A stretch of 46,699 nucleotides of DNA, from the NCBI GenBank assembly GCA_937949945.1, contig CALFEQ010000057.1:1-46699 (forward strand), given 5' to 3'. A program made the position numbers and the translations under genes. Of this stretch, positions 1 to 9,235 are shown one piece after another. The stretch comes from an uncultured Myxococcales bacterium. Lineage in GTDB: Bacteria; Myxococcota_A; Polyangia; Polyangiales; Polyangiaceae. Every line of letters starts with the position of its first letter. Positions within the stretch are counted from its first letter, which is position 1. The notes below the pieces were generated by a model. The model did not search any database. It was not told the origin of the DNA and saw only the letters and a program-made list of their open reading frames with translations.

Positions 1-7
1 CTGAAGC

Positions 8-763
8 TCAGGGCACCACCCGCGCGAGAATCATCTCGACCACCTGCTTCTTGCGCTCGGCGAGCATCTCGGGCCCGTGCCAGTCCACCGGCCAGATCGC
101 GCGCACGAAAGGCTCCTCCTGGAACGGGAAGGCCACCATCGCGACGCACGACAGGACGAGGTGCTTCGGGTCGACGTCCTTGCGCACCTCTCCGCGCGCA
201 CGCATCTCGTCGAGCCGCGCGACGATGGCGTCGAACAACGGCCCGACGTTGTCCGCGACGATCTGGATCGCCGCCTTGCCGTTCTTGCCGTCGGTGCCGT
301 CGCGGCGCGCCTCGTGCCGGAGGATCGACAGGATCGCGCCGTTCGTCGCGAAGAACCGCAAGAGCAGATCGACGAACGCCTCCGCGAGCGCGCGCAGGTC
401 TTCGGGGCCGCGTCGCTTCTTGCCCTTTCGGTGCGCGACGGGCGCGTCCATCTCGTCCATGAGGCTCCACGCGCCTTCGGTCATCGCCTCGAGGCCGCCG
501 CGGACGACCTCGGCATGGAGCCCCTCCTTGTCGGCGAAGTAGTGGTGGATCAGCGCCTGCTGGACGCCAGCGGCGCGCGCGATCGAGCCGAGCCGGGCGC
601 CGTCGAAGCCCTTGGCCGCGAACTCGGCGGCCGCGGCTTCGAGGATGCGCCGTTTGGTCTCGGCCGCGTTGCGCTCCTTCTTCCGCGGCGGCGGCGAGGT
701 CGCGCCGCCGTCGACTTCGTTCGAGCGCGGTGACGTGCGAGGCGCACGAGGGGAGGCACGCAT
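8..763 (-). CDS. TetR/AcrR family transcriptional regulator
   Basis: This is a one-component repressor-type regulator that should bind DNA as a dimer through an N-terminal helix-turn-helix. About 40 residues from the chosen start, the sequence reads as a TetR HTH, including GSIARAAGVQQALIHHYF followed by ADKEGL, the classic end of the recognition helix. The variable ligand-binding half follows, for a total near 251 residues, slightly long because of a basic, Pro-rich leader. I chose the ATG at 763. A longer frame from a GTG at 799 is open but adds only low-complexity sequence. The gene lies 66 bp downstream of the di-iron protein gene on the same strand, so the two probably form an operon. 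The palindrome at 1877-1895 upstream of that operon is a reasonable operator. The family assignment is secure; the ligand is unknown. Confidence 0.9.
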   Translation of the reverse strand: MRASPRAPRTSPRSNEVDGGATSPPPRKKERNAAETKRRILEAAAAEFAAKGFDGARLGSIARAAGVQQALIHHYFADKEGLHAEVVRGGLEAMTEGAWSLMDEMDAPVAHRKGKKRRGPEDLRALAEAFVDLLLRFFATNGAILSILRHEARRDGTDGKNGKAAIQIVADNVGPLFDAIVARLDEMRARGEVRKDVDPKHLVLSCVAMVAFPFQEEPFVRAIWPVDWHGPEMLAERKKQVVEMILARVVP

Positions 764-829
764 CGGCGCCGACCTTAGTCGATGCGTCCTCCGGCGCACA
801 GCCGGCCTCGTCGCGCTACGAGGAGGTCG

Positions 830-1870
830 TCAGGCGCTCGGCTCCCAGGACTCGTACTCGATGACGTCGAGCTCCTCGAAGCCCTTGCGCACGCGCGGGG
901 TGAGCAGGCCGAGGCGCTTCACGTTCGGCACGATCTTGCTGAACAAGAGGCGCCGGAACATCTGGAGCATCATCGACGACTCGGCCGCGGCCTCGCACTC
1001 CTTCTGCGGCAGCCCGACCGTGGCCCAGACCTCTTGCGCGAGGAAGCGGTCGCGGAGGAGCCGGGAGCTCTCGATCACGAAGTCCTCGCGATCGCGGAGC
1101 TCGCTCTCGGGCATGCCTTCGTAGAAGCCTTTGAGCGACATGACGCCGAAGGCGACGTGGCGCGCCTCGTCCTGCATGATGTTGTGCGTGATCTGCTTGA
1201 TGAGCGGCTCGTTCGCGGTCTGGTGAATCAGCCCGAACGCACCGAGCGCGACGCCCTCGATCAGGATCTGCATCCCGAGGAACTTGAAGTCCCAACGCGA
1301 GTCCGAGAGGACCGTGTCGAGGAGCTGCTTGAGGTGCGGGCTCGGCGGGTAGACGAGCTCGACCTTCTCGGTCAGGTACCGATCGTACGCCTCGACGTGT
1401 CGCGCCTCGTCGAAGACCTGCGCGGCGGCGTACAGCTTCGCGTCCATCGTCGGCGCCTGCGCGAGGATCTGCGAGGTGGCGAGCAACGCGCCCTGCTCGC
1501 CGTGGAGGAAGTTCGAGAGCATCCAGCTCGCCAGGTGGCGGCGGAGATTCGGGAGGTCCTTCTTCGGATCGAGCTTCTTCCAGATGTCGGTCCCGTAGAT
1601 GGGATTGAACGCGTCGCTGACGAGCTCGCTCTCCGGGTCCACGTTCGTGTCCCACGCGAGGTCCTTCGCCGCGTTCCAGTTCAGGTCCTTCGACTTCTGG
1701 TACAGCGTCCGGAGCTCCGGGCGCTTCGTCGAGTAGTCCCACGCGTAATTGACCGCAGCGGTGCCCGCCGCGAGCACGATCTGGCTCTCGGGGGCGATCG
1801 GGAAGGTGGCGGACAGATTGGACCCGGGCTCGCGCGGCGCGACGCCCTCACCGGGGTTCTGGACCGTCAT
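830..1870 (-). CDS. Ferritin-like di-iron carboxylate protein
   Basis: This 346-residue protein has the four-helix di-iron layout with six expected ligands visible. They are E125 in HGEQ, E155 and H158 in DEARHVE, E205 in LIEG, and E235 and H238 in DEARHVAFG. The paired E-x2-H motifs are characteristic of ribonucleotide reductase R2-like, AurF-like and related oxygenase or oxidase proteins. I cannot tell which reaction it catalyses; an O2-dependent oxidation of an organic substrate is the general expectation. The ATG at 1870 is the first start after the AT-rich promoter-like stretch and leaves almost no leader if transcription begins under the TTGACA at 1901-1906. It is followed by a TetR gene on the same strand. 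Di-iron enzymes are often under TetR control, for example in lipid desaturation, but that link is inference. Confidence 0.82.
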   Translation of the reverse strand: MTVQNPGEGVAPREPGSNLSATFPIAPESQIVLAAGTAAVNYAWDYSTKRPELRTLYQKSKDLNWNAAKDLAWDTNVDPESELVSDAFNPIYGTDIWKKLDPKKDLPNLRRHLASWMLSNFLHGEQGALLATSQILAQAPTMDAKLYAAAQVFDEARHVEAYDRYLTEKVELVYPPSPHLKQLLDTVLSDSRWDFKFLGMQILIEGVALGAFGLIHQTANEPLIKQITHNIMQDEARHVAFGVMSLKGFYEGMPESELRDREDFVIESSRLLRDRFLAQEVWATVGLPQKECEAAAESSMMLQMFRRLLFSKIVPNVKRLGLLTPRVRKGFEELDVIEYESWEPSA

Positions 1871-1876
1871 GCAATT

Positions 1877-1895
1877 GACTTTTTAGTAAATTGTC
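1877..1895. promoter_or_regulatory. Candidate TetR operator (19-bp palindrome)
   Basis: The sequence GACTTTTTAGTAAATTGTC is an inverted repeat centred on base 1886, with 7 of 9 positions pairing (GAC..TTTA-G-TAAA..GTC). It lies 7 bp upstream of the di-iron gene start in a small AT-rich island that stands out from the GC-rich surroundings. A TTGACA hexamer on the minus strand (1906-1901) would be a -35 element with the palindrome over the -10 region, so repressor binding would block transcription. Two TGACA copies (minus strand) lie within this stretch. Operator function is inferred from position and symmetry. Confidence 0.5.
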
Positions 1896-2033
1896 AGTTC
1901 TGTCAAGGCGACCCCTTCCTTTGTCGCAGCCGCGCGGATCGCGCCCACGATGCCGCGCGATCGGAGCGACAAAAGCGAGCGCGCGGCTCGCGTCGGAGGA
2001 CGCGGCCGCGCGGGTCGTCGTTCGTGTGTGGAA

Positions 2034-3542
2034 TCAGCGACGGAGCTGCTCTTCGCCGAGCTCCGCGAGGATCTCCTCGACGGACTTCTCTCCCGACTTG
2101 GCCTTCGCGCGCGACGGCGCCGCGGGAGCGCTCTCCATCTTCGGCGCCGCCGGAGCGACCGGCTTCTGCGCCGCAGGCGCGGCGGGCGCCGCGGTCGTGC
2201 GCTGCACCGGCGCCGGCGATCCCGCAACGACGAGCGCTGCGGGCGCACGCGGTGCCGAAGCCTCGACCGCTGCCGGCGCGACCGGCGTCGCGGGCGCCGG
2301 CGCTTTGGCCGCCGGAGCAGCGGCGGGCTCGTCCAGCGGATCGCCGATGACGAGGAAGTCCGTCGACGCCGTGGCGCTCTCCAGGCTCTCGGAGACCTTC
2401 GCCGGCACGAGCGAGGGCGTGTCGATGGAGGCCGGCTCCAGCGACTTCGCACTGCTCGCCCGCGCCGGCGGGTCGTCGGAGCGCGCGAGCACCACCACGA
2501 CGGCGATGACTGCAGCGATGAAGATCCCGAGGCCGGCGCTGGCCACGGACACGAGCACCGACCGCACCGACCGCGACTTGCTCGGTCGCGGCGTCGGCAG
2601 GCCGAACATGACCGGAGGCTCGAGGGTGGGGATACGCGACTGCGCGGAGACGACCCACGGGCTCTTGCTCGTCGACGCGGGCGCCGGCGGCACCGACGCG
2701 TGCCGGAAGGCGGAGGAGCGCACCTCGTTCTCGGGCAGGAGAGACCGCCTCCTCTGCCGCTCCTCCATCATGCGCTGGATCTCGGCGATGCGCGGCAGCA
2801 GCGAGCTCTGCGGCGGCACCGGCTGCGAGGGCGTCGCGTGCTCCCCACCGAACGGAGGGGCGAACGCGTCGGATTCGTCGAGCGGCTCCGGCTGGGGCGG
2901 GAGCGGGCAGTCGTCGAAGAGGTATCGCCCGAACGCCTCGGGATCGACCCTCTCGAGCTCGGCGGCGGCGTCCTCGTCGGTTTGCGCGAACCGATCCATC
3001 ACCTCGACGTCCCCGCTGGAGAGCGCCTGCTCGGAGCCGGTGAACGGGTGCAGCCTGTCCGTGTCGGCGTACGCGTCGACGCGCTCCACCTCGCTCGAGT
3101 CCACGTACGACGGGCGCACGAAGTACGTGGTGACCGTCTCGAGATCGCGCCGATCGTCGTTGCGCAGCTCCTTCGCGGCGACGTGCGAGCGGCGCGGGGC
3201 GGGCGGCGGGAACCACTCGGCGTGAGCCTCACGCTCGCCCGAGCGATCGAGCTCGACGGGCGCGACGTACGACGGACGCGGCGGGCCGATGCGGGTCGGC
3301 TCGTCGAAGGAGCGCAGCCGCGAGAGGGCGACGTACGACTGGCGCGGCGAACGGGTCGCCTCGTCCTCCACGTCGTCCATGCGGATCGGCTGGACCGCCC
3401 GCAGCGCGCTGTCGCTGCCCAGCTCGTCGAGGAGGTCGGGAGAGGCCGCGTACGAAGGTCGGACGCGGTGCACGGGAGCCTCCTCCCATGCCACGTGAGA
3501 CAGCCGCGGAGCTCGCTTCAGGACGTCGTCACGTCGACTCAT
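2034..3542 (-). CDS. Bitopic membrane protein with repeated S-[YH]-V-A motifs
   Basis: I do not recognise this 502-residue protein. Its N-terminal part carries six copies of a short motif of the form R-x-S-[YH]-[VA]-[AD]: LSHVA (14-18), PSYAA (29-33), QSYVA (68-72), PSYVA (90-94), RSHVA (118-122) and PSYVD (144-148). An acidic and Pro-rich stretch follows, then one strong transmembrane helix at about 327-352 preceded by the basic SKSRSVR. The C-terminal half is rich in Ala and Pro and ends in a short charged helix (EEILAELGEEQLRR). By the positive-inside rule the motif half is cytoplasmic and the Ala/Pro half periplasmic. The start is the ATG at 3542; an upstream in-frame extension to 3671 has no support. 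Between the motifs the sequence is disordered and charged, so they may be docking or phosphorylation sites, possibly for the kinases nearby (inference). Confidence 0.75.
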   Translation of the reverse strand: MSRRDDVLKRAPRLSHVAWEEAPVHRVRPSYAASPDLLDELGSDSALRAVQPIRMDDVEDEATRSPRQSYVALSRLRSFDEPTRIGPPRPSYVAPVELDRSGEREAHAEWFPPPAPRRSHVAAKELRNDDRRDLETVTTYFVRPSYVDSSEVERVDAYADTDRLHPFTGSEQALSSGDVEVMDRFAQTDEDAAAELERVDPEAFGRYLFDDCPLPPQPEPLDESDAFAPPFGGEHATPSQPVPPQSSLLPRIAEIQRMMEERQRRRSLLPENEVRSSAFRHASVPPAPASTSKSPWVVSAQSRIPTLEPPVMFGLPTPRPSKSRSVRSVLVSVASAGLGIFIAAVIAVVVVLARSDDPPARASSAKSLEPASIDTPSLVPAKVSESLESATASTDFLVIGDPLDEPAAAPAAKAPAPATPVAPAAVEASAPRAPAALVVAGSPAPVQRTTAAPAAPAAQKPVAPAAPKMESAPAAPSRAKAKSGEKSVEEILAELGEEQLRR

Positions 3543-3707
3543 GCCGTTCACCCACGGCGGACGATTGCACTCCCGGTGCCAAGGCCGCAGGGCCGGAAAC
3601 GGTGAATTTTTCTGGTGTAGGCGTAACTCGCTCCGAGACGGGTGGATCGGCGTCGTCCCAGTGCGCTTCATCCATGGGGCCCGCGTCGGACGGCGGGACG
3701 CGCCCCG

Positions 3708-5579
3708 TCAGCGACGGGTCACGACCAGGTTTCGAGCGCCGCTCAGACCCACGCCCTGCGACCCACGCAGACCCACGGACACGCGTCCGTCGCGTTCGAG
3801 CTCCGTCGGGCACGACCGGAAGGGCCCGTCGTCGACGCTGACGTCGACGCGCCGCCCGCGCCGGCGCACGGCGAGCTTCTGCGTGGCCGAGTGTGCGAAG
3901 GCGCAGGCGGCGCCGCCGACCTCGAGCTCGGCGCCGTGCTCGAGGCGAAGGACGACGCTGGGCGGGCCGGCGGTCACGTCGAGCGACAGCTCGAAGTCCG
4001 CGAAGTCGACGTCGGTGAGGAATGCGCTCGCGCCGGGCCCGAGCAACAAGCCGCGCTCCGCTTCGAAGCGGATCGAGCCGCCGGGAAACCCGGCGAGGCG
4101 GTCCGGCGCGAGCTGCTCGGGGCCCGTGACGAGGAGCGGCTTCGGGACGGCGCCGAACCTCGTGCGCGTCGCGAAGCGGAAGCCGGCCACGCGCATCCCG
4201 GCCTCGCCGCCGTCCTCGAGCCACAGCGCGAGGCCCGGATCGCCGGTCGCGATCGCGTCGAGGCTCGGCCCGACGTCGGGCGCTTCGGCGATCGGCTCGA
4301 ACGCGCCGTACCACGGAGACCAGCGCATCCAGCGGCGTCCGGTCCACAGCACGGGAGCGCCCTCCGCGCCGGGGAAGAGACGCACGACGTCGAGCGTCTC
4401 GGGATCGACCGGCAGCGCCGGCTCGAGCGTGCCGTCCGCGGAGATGACCCAGACCGTGGCGAAGTCGGTCGGGCTCCCGGGCTCCGGCGCGATGACGGCG
4501 AGCGCGCCGCCGGCCACGAGCGGGACGATCGCGCGCTCGCGTCCGAGGACGAGATCGACGGGACGCTTCGTCGGACGGCTCGCGTCCGGCGCGAACCACT
4601 CGAGCGTGGTGACCGGGCCTCTCGGACCGATGCCGCCCGAGACGAGGATCTCGCCGTTCGCGAGGCGGATCACGCGTGGCTCTCGGCGCGGGACGGAGAG
4701 GCGGGCGACGCCTGCGGTGCGCGCGCGCCGCGCGACGGGATCGATGATCTCCATCGTGGCGAGCGGCGCGCCGGCCGCTCCGACGCCGCCTACGAGCAGC
4801 GTCTCTCCGGTCGCGAGCGTGACCGCGGCGTGCCGGGCGCGCGGCTCCGAGAGCGTGATTTGCTCGCGATCGAAGTCACCGATGTCACCACGAGCGCCCG
4901 GCCTCGGCCGGTAGATCTCCGCGGTCTGCAGCGCGTTGCCGGTATCGGGATCCTCTCCGCCGGCGACGAGCGCGGACACCGCGCCCTCCGGATCGGACGG
5001 CGAGGGGAAGGCGGTGATCGTCGGCCAGTCGCGGCGCGTGGTGAGCCCGAACTCCAGCTTCTCGATCACTCCCGTCGTCAGATCGCCGACGTACGTGTGC
5101 GGGACCTGCGTGGACGCGAGCGACCGACCTCCCGCGACGATGAAATGGCGGCCCGCGACGCCGAGGGTCATCGCGGTCCTGCGCTCGACGTCGCGGCTGA
5201 GGCGGCACGCATTGCCGGTCGGCCAGACGAGGACGTTGATCGGTCCACGGCCGAAGACGTCGGCGACGCCGCGCCAGCCGGAGTCGCGCTGCGCGATGTC
5301 GACGACGAGCGAGCGCGTCTCCTTCGGGAGGTCCACCATGGCCTGCCCGAGATCGCGAAGGAACACGGACGCGATCGGAGGCCGCTCGATCGACGGCTCG
5401 AAGTCGCCTGCGCCGTAGATGACCGAGTAGGCCTCGCTCTCGAAGACGGGGCACTCGCGCGGCGAGTACACGACGACCGGACGCTCCTCGATGCGCGGCT
5501 CGGGCGAGCACGCGAGCGCGAGGAGCCCGGCGCCGAGCGCAGTCACGCTCGCCGAGGCGACCCCGGACGGGAGGCGCAT
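3708..5579 (-). CDS. Kelch-repeat lipoprotein
   Basis: This is a secreted lipoprotein of about 623 residues. The ATG at 5579 gives a short signal peptide ending in the lipobox LALAC, so the mature protein starts at that Cys and should be membrane-anchored. At least three Kelch-type blades are visible, each with a Gly-Gly turn and a following aromatic or acidic strand (ALVAGGEDPDTGNALQTAEIY, TLLVGGVGAAGAPLATMEII, ILVSGGIGPRGPVTTLEWF). The C-terminal 130 residues look like a separate beta-sandwich (SIRFEAERGLLL to the end). Kelch propellers usually mediate protein or carbohydrate binding; no catalytic motif is visible. The gene is divergent from the Ser/Thr kinase at 5657, with a 77-bp shared upstream region. 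The ligand cannot be named. Confidence 0.8.
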   Translation of the reverse strand: MRLPSGVASASVTALGAGLLALACSPEPRIEERPVVVYSPRECPVFESEAYSVIYGAGDFEPSIERPPIASVFLRDLGQAMVDLPKETRSLVVDIAQRDSGWRGVADVFGRGPINVLVWPTGNACRLSRDVERRTAMTLGVAGRHFIVAGGRSLASTQVPHTYVGDLTTGVIEKLEFGLTTRRDWPTITAFPSPSDPEGAVSALVAGGEDPDTGNALQTAEIYRPRPGARGDIGDFDREQITLSEPRARHAAVTLATGETLLVGGVGAAGAPLATMEIIDPVARRARTAGVARLSVPRREPRVIRLANGEILVSGGIGPRGPVTTLEWFAPDASRPTKRPVDLVLGRERAIVPLVAGGALAVIAPEPGSPTDFATVWVISADGTLEPALPVDPETLDVVRLFPGAEGAPVLWTGRRWMRWSPWYGAFEPIAEAPDVGPSLDAIATGDPGLALWLEDGGEAGMRVAGFRFATRTRFGAVPKPLLVTGPEQLAPDRLAGFPGGSIRFEAERGLLLGPGASAFLTDVDFADFELSLDVTAGPPSVVLRLEHGAELEVGGAACAFAHSATQKLAVRRRGRRVDVSVDDGPFRSCPTELERDGRVSVGLRGSQGVGLSGARNLVVTRR

Positions 5580-5656
5580 GCACGCAGCGTACAGTGTACG
5601 CGGCGGCCGGCCAACGACGCGGGGACGAAGCGCCACCGTGATAAGATTTCCCCGGC

Positions 5657-7669
5657 TTGTACCCGCGGGTCTTCGGCAAATACGTCCTCGAGCGAGAGCT
5701 CGCTCGAGGCGGGATGGCTCGTGTCGTCCTCGCGACGCTGCGAGGCGCCGGCGGGTTCGAGAAGAAGCTCGTCGTGAAGCAGATCCGCGACGAGCTCGCG
5801 TACGACCAGCAGTTCATCCGGCGCTTCGTCGAGGAGGCGAAGACGACCGTCGCCCTCAACCACCCGAACATCGTCCCCGTCTACGAGCTCGGGGTGGAGC
5901 AGGGCACGTACTTCCTCGCGATGGAGCTCGTCGAGGGGGTCAGCATCGCGGAGCTCCTCCGCGAGCGGAACCCCGACGGGTCGCGCCGCGTGCTCACGCC
6001 CGAGGAAGGCGCGTACGTCGGCGTCGAGGTCTGCCGTGCGCTCGATTACGCGCATCGCCGCATGAAGGTCGTCCATCGCGACATCACGCCGCGGAACGTG
6101 ATGATCGACGAGGAAGGCCTGGTGAAGCTGATCGACTTCGGGATCGCGGCCCCCGCGCGCGTCTCGGGGCAGGAGATCCTCGGCTCGCCCGGGCACATGG
6201 CGCCGGAGCAGGTCGACGGCGGCGAGCTCGGGCCGCCGACCGACATCTTCGCGGTCGCCGTGCTCCTCATGGAAGCGTGGACCGGCACCGCGCCGTTCCG
6301 TCGCGCGACCCCCGAGGAGTGCGCCGCGGCGGTGCGCGAGCCGCACCCGCGGCCGAGCGACTTCGACCCGCGGCTGTCGCCGCTCGACGAGCCGATCCTG
6401 CGTGCGATGAGCGTGGATCCGCGAGAGCGGCAGCAGCAGGCGAGCGAGCTCGGACGCGCCCTGCGCCAGTTCCTCAAGGGGGTCGACACCGCCGACGTCG
6501 CGCGTGCTCTCGGCGATCGCGTGCGCGCGCTGCGCGAGGCGCAGGCGGACGCGTCGGAGCCTCCGCCCTCGAGCAAGCTGGACGCGCCGCGCCCTTCGGT
6601 CGCGAGCCACGGCGATCTCGGCACGAAGACCTTCGCGGCACGCGAGGAGGCGCTGAGCTGGTCGAGCATTCCTCCGCCACCGTCGCGGCCGAGCGCGACG
6701 ATGGACGAGCTCGACGACGCGCCGGTGCCGAGCACGCGCCAGCTCCCGCCGAGCAACCCGAACATCCCCGCCGTGCCCCCCATCCGCGCGGATCGCGGGC
6801 GGCCCGACGATCCCGCGATGTCGATCCCGACGCCGCTCATGGTCGAGGTCGACGAGCTCGAGAAGATCCACGCGGACATCGAGAAAGGACGCGCGGGGCG
6901 ACCGGCGGAGGAGGAGAAGACGCCGGTCGCCTCGACGACGAGCTCGGCGTCCGAGGCTCCGCTCAGGCAGGCGGACATTCCGACGGTGCGCCGGCCGCGG
7001 CTCGCGCGCGGCTCGAGCACGCCGCCGACGAACCTCGAGACGATCGCGACGCGTCCGCTCGAGACACCGGTGCGCTCGCACGAGCGGCCGAAGAAGGGCG
7101 ACGGCGCGCCGGCGGGACGCCGGAGCGTCGCCTTCGTCGCGGGCGTGGCGGTCACCGGCCTCGTCGCGCTCGTCGCGTGGCGTGTCGTCGGCGTGCCTTC
7201 GCGTGACGTCGCGCAATCGTCCGTCACGACGGGAGCGACGACGGCGACGGTCTCGACCGTCGCTCTACCCGCGCCTTCGAGCGCGGCGCCGGCGACGATC
7301 CCCGTCCCGTCCGACTCCGCGCCCGCCCAGAAGAGCGCGCCCGGAGACGCGAAGACCACGCCGACGGCGAGCGCTGCCCCGGCCGCGTCCGCCGTCGCCG
7401 CGACGGCGTCGTCGGGAGCCGCGGTGGCCACCGGCAAGGCGCAGGTCGCCTTGGTCGGGGAGCCAGGCACGCGCGCGTGGGTCGACGGGATCGCGCGCGG
7501 CGCTTGCCCGGTGCGCCTCTCGTTGGAGCCGGGATCGCACGAGGTCCGCTTCACCTTCGAGCCGACCGGTGAGAGCCTCGTCGAGCGGTTCACGGCCAAG
7601 TCCGGCGATCACCTCACCGTGCGCGCGCAGTTCACCGGTGCGACGCCGACGGTCAAGGTCATGCGCTGA
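5657..7669 (+). CDS. Hanks-type Ser/Thr protein kinase with C-terminal PEGA-like domain
   Basis: This is a transmembrane eukaryotic-like kinase of 670 residues. The catalytic domain spans about 8-275: a Gly-rich loop (ARGGMARV, 16-23), ATP-binding Lys41 in VVKQI, HRDITPRN with catalytic Asp142 and Asn147, DFG at 160-162 and MAPE at 181-184. All catalytic residues are present. A long Ser/Pro-rich juxtamembrane region follows, then a transmembrane helix at about 490-512 and an Ala/Ser/Thr-rich spacer. The extracytoplasmic domain (about 594-665) resembles a PEGA fold (AQVALVGEPGTRAWVDG, then a SLEPGSHEVRF turn). The start is a TTG at 5657: an in-frame stop lies 15 bp upstream, and the next Met would cut into the Gly-rich loop. 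It is divergent from the Kelch lipoprotein gene. Substrates are unknown. Confidence 0.93.
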   Translation: MYPRVFGKYVLERELARGGMARVVLATLRGAGGFEKKLVVKQIRDELAYDQQFIRRFVEEAKTTVALNHPNIVPVYELGVEQGTYFLAMELVEGVSIAELLRERNPDGSRRVLTPEEGAYVGVEVCRALDYAHRRMKVVHRDITPRNVMIDEEGLVKLIDFGIAAPARVSGQEILGSPGHMAPEQVDGGELGPPTDIFAVAVLLMEAWTGTAPFRRATPEECAAAVREPHPRPSDFDPRLSPLDEPILRAMSVDPRERQQQASELGRALRQFLKGVDTADVARALGDRVRALREAQADASEPPPSSKLDAPRPSVASHGDLGTKTFAAREEALSWSSIPPPPSRPSATMDELDDAPVPSTRQLPPSNPNIPAVPPIRADRGRPDDPAMSIPTPLMVEVDELEKIHADIEKGRAGRPAEEEKTPVASTTSSASEAPLRQADIPTVRRPRLARGSSTPPTNLETIATRPLETPVRSHERPKKGDGAPAGRRSVAFVAGVAVTGLVALVAWRVVGVPSRDVAQSSVTTGATTATVSTVALPAPSSAAPATIPVPSDSAPAQKSAPGDAKTTPTASAAPAASAVAATASSGAAVATGKAQVALVGEPGTRAWVDGIARGACPVRLSLEPGSHEVRFTFEPTGESLVERFTAKSGDHLTVRAQFTGATPTVKVMR

Positions 7670-7739
7670 AGCGCGCGCGATCGGTCTTCGGCGCGCCGAG
7701 ACCTCCTCGAGCAGGCGTCTCGAGTACGATGCCGGGGCC

Positions 7740-9170
7740 ATGATCGAGCGCGAGCACGGGTTCGGAATCCTCGCAACGCGAGCCGACCGGCGAGCGTTCG
7801 CGATCGCCGCCACGTGCACGCTCGCCGTCGCTTGCGGCGGCGCCGAGAGCACCTCGAGCAAGACGACGGCACCGATCACCGACACGTGTCGCGTCCAGCT
7901 CCCGCCGCGGAGAGTGGCTCTCGATCCCGAGAGCCCGGCGCCGGCTTCGCGTGGCATCCGCCGCTCGTCGCGCCTCGTCGCGAACGTGGAGATCGGGCTA
8001 CCGTCGCTCGCCAAGGAGCTCGAGGCCAAGACCGCGACGCGCCTCGCGGAGGAGCACGACAAGAACATCGGCTTCGCCGGCTCTCTCTCGTACACCGTCG
8101 ATCGCGGTCCGTTCCGCATCGCGGTCGAGAACGACGCGCTCGTCATCCGCACGGACGTCCGCGCTCGCGCCCAGGCGTGCCGTGGAGCCCAGTGCTACGC
8201 ATCGTGCGAGCCCGTCGGGGTCGCCACGGCGACGGTGCCGCTCCGCCTCACGCCGGAGTACCGCTTCGCGCCTTCGCGCGTCACGTTCGCGTTCACGCGC
8301 GGCTGCGAGGTGCGCGCGCTCGGGGGCATGGTGAAGATCGACGTCACGCCGACGATCCAGAGCGAGATCGCGCCGGCGCTCCGGCGTGTCGAGCGCGAGA
8401 TCGACGGCAAGCTGCCTCCGCTCCGCCCGCAGGCCGAGCGGCTGTGGGCCGAGCTCGGCAAGACTCGGAAGATCCCGCTCGGCGGCTGCATCGTCACGAA
8501 CCCCAGCGGCCTCGTCGAAGGACCGGTGACGGGGACGTCCGACGCGCTCCGCGTCCGCTTCGGTGTCATCGCCCATCCAGAGATCCGCGCGCGTTGCGAC
8601 GAAGCCGACGCCGTCGGGACGACGCCGCTGCCGCCGCTCCAGCAGGACCCCTCGTTGCCCGAAGAGGACGATCTCGTGCTCGCGCTCGTCTCTCCTCTCT
8701 CGAGCCTGGCCGCCTCGCTCGAAGCCGCCGAGCCTTTCGATGCGGGAGGAGCGCGTGCGCGCATCGCGCGTGCGGTCGCGACTCCGGCCGGGTCGCACGC
8801 GGCGCTCGATCTCGGCCTTCGCGGCGAGGCATGCGGCGATCTCGCCGTCCGCGCCGCCCTCGCCTGGACGGAGGACGGTCGCCATCTGCGGCTCGCGTCG
8901 CCCACGCTCTCCGATCACGAACGTGAGCGCATGGCGTCTCTGTCTCCGGAGACGTTCACGCGGTCGCTGTCCGCCTTGAGGCTCGCGCCGCCGATGTCGC
9001 CCGAGGCGCTCGCGGAGCTCGTGCCCGCGCTCGCGTCGAGCCTCTCCGATCCGAGCGTCGAGGTGAGCGCGAAGGTGTCGGGCGTGAGGCCACTCGGCGT
9101 CTCCTTGCGCGGAGGCGATCTCGCGGCGTCGGTCGCTCTCCGCGGCAGCGTCGACGTGAAACAGCGGTGA
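7740..9170 (+). CDS. DUF4403-like lipoprotein
   Basis: This 476-residue lipoprotein begins at the ATG at 7740 and has a signal peptide ending in LAVAC. The body resembles the DUF4403 family of uncharacterised, probably envelope-located proteins. There is an N-terminal strand (RSSRLVANVEIGLPSLAKELE), then SLSYTVDRGPFRIAVENDALVIRTDV, where DUF4403 proteins have a comparable G-x-R-P-x-x-v-x-v-x-x-n-x-L pattern. The second half repeats the same alternation of amphipathic helix and paired strands (LASPTLSDHER and onward to the C-terminus). Several Cys in CRGAQCYASCEP may form disulfides. A 70-bp gap separates it from the upstream kinase, with which it may be co-transcribed. The family call is by pattern only and the function is unknown. 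Confidence 0.65.
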   Translation: MIEREHGFGILATRADRRAFAIAATCTLAVACGGAESTSSKTTAPITDTCRVQLPPRRVALDPESPAPASRGIRRSSRLVANVEIGLPSLAKELEAKTATRLAEEHDKNIGFAGSLSYTVDRGPFRIAVENDALVIRTDVRARAQACRGAQCYASCEPVGVATATVPLRLTPEYRFAPSRVTFAFTRGCEVRALGGMVKIDVTPTIQSEIAPALRRVEREIDGKLPPLRPQAERLWAELGKTRKIPLGGCIVTNPSGLVEGPVTGTSDALRVRFGVIAHPEIRARCDEADAVGTTPLPPLQQDPSLPEEDDLVLALVSPLSSLAASLEAAEPFDAGGARARIARAVATPAGSHAALDLGLRGEACGDLAVRAALAWTEDGRHLRLASPTLSDHERERMASLSPETFTRSLSALRLAPPMSPEALAELVPALASSLSDPSVEVSAKVSGVRPLGVSLRGGDLAASVALRGSVDVKQR

Positions 9171-9235
9171 CCGGCGCATGCGACGGCGAAACGCGCTCGC
9201 CTCGCGGGTCCGACCCGTGCACGACGAGCCGCCCG

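Noticed and set aside
3543..3671. N-terminal extension of the S-[YH]-V-A membrane protein
   Set aside because: The extension is low-complexity and the ATG at 3542 gives a natural start just before the first motif; no ribosome-binding site favours the longer form.
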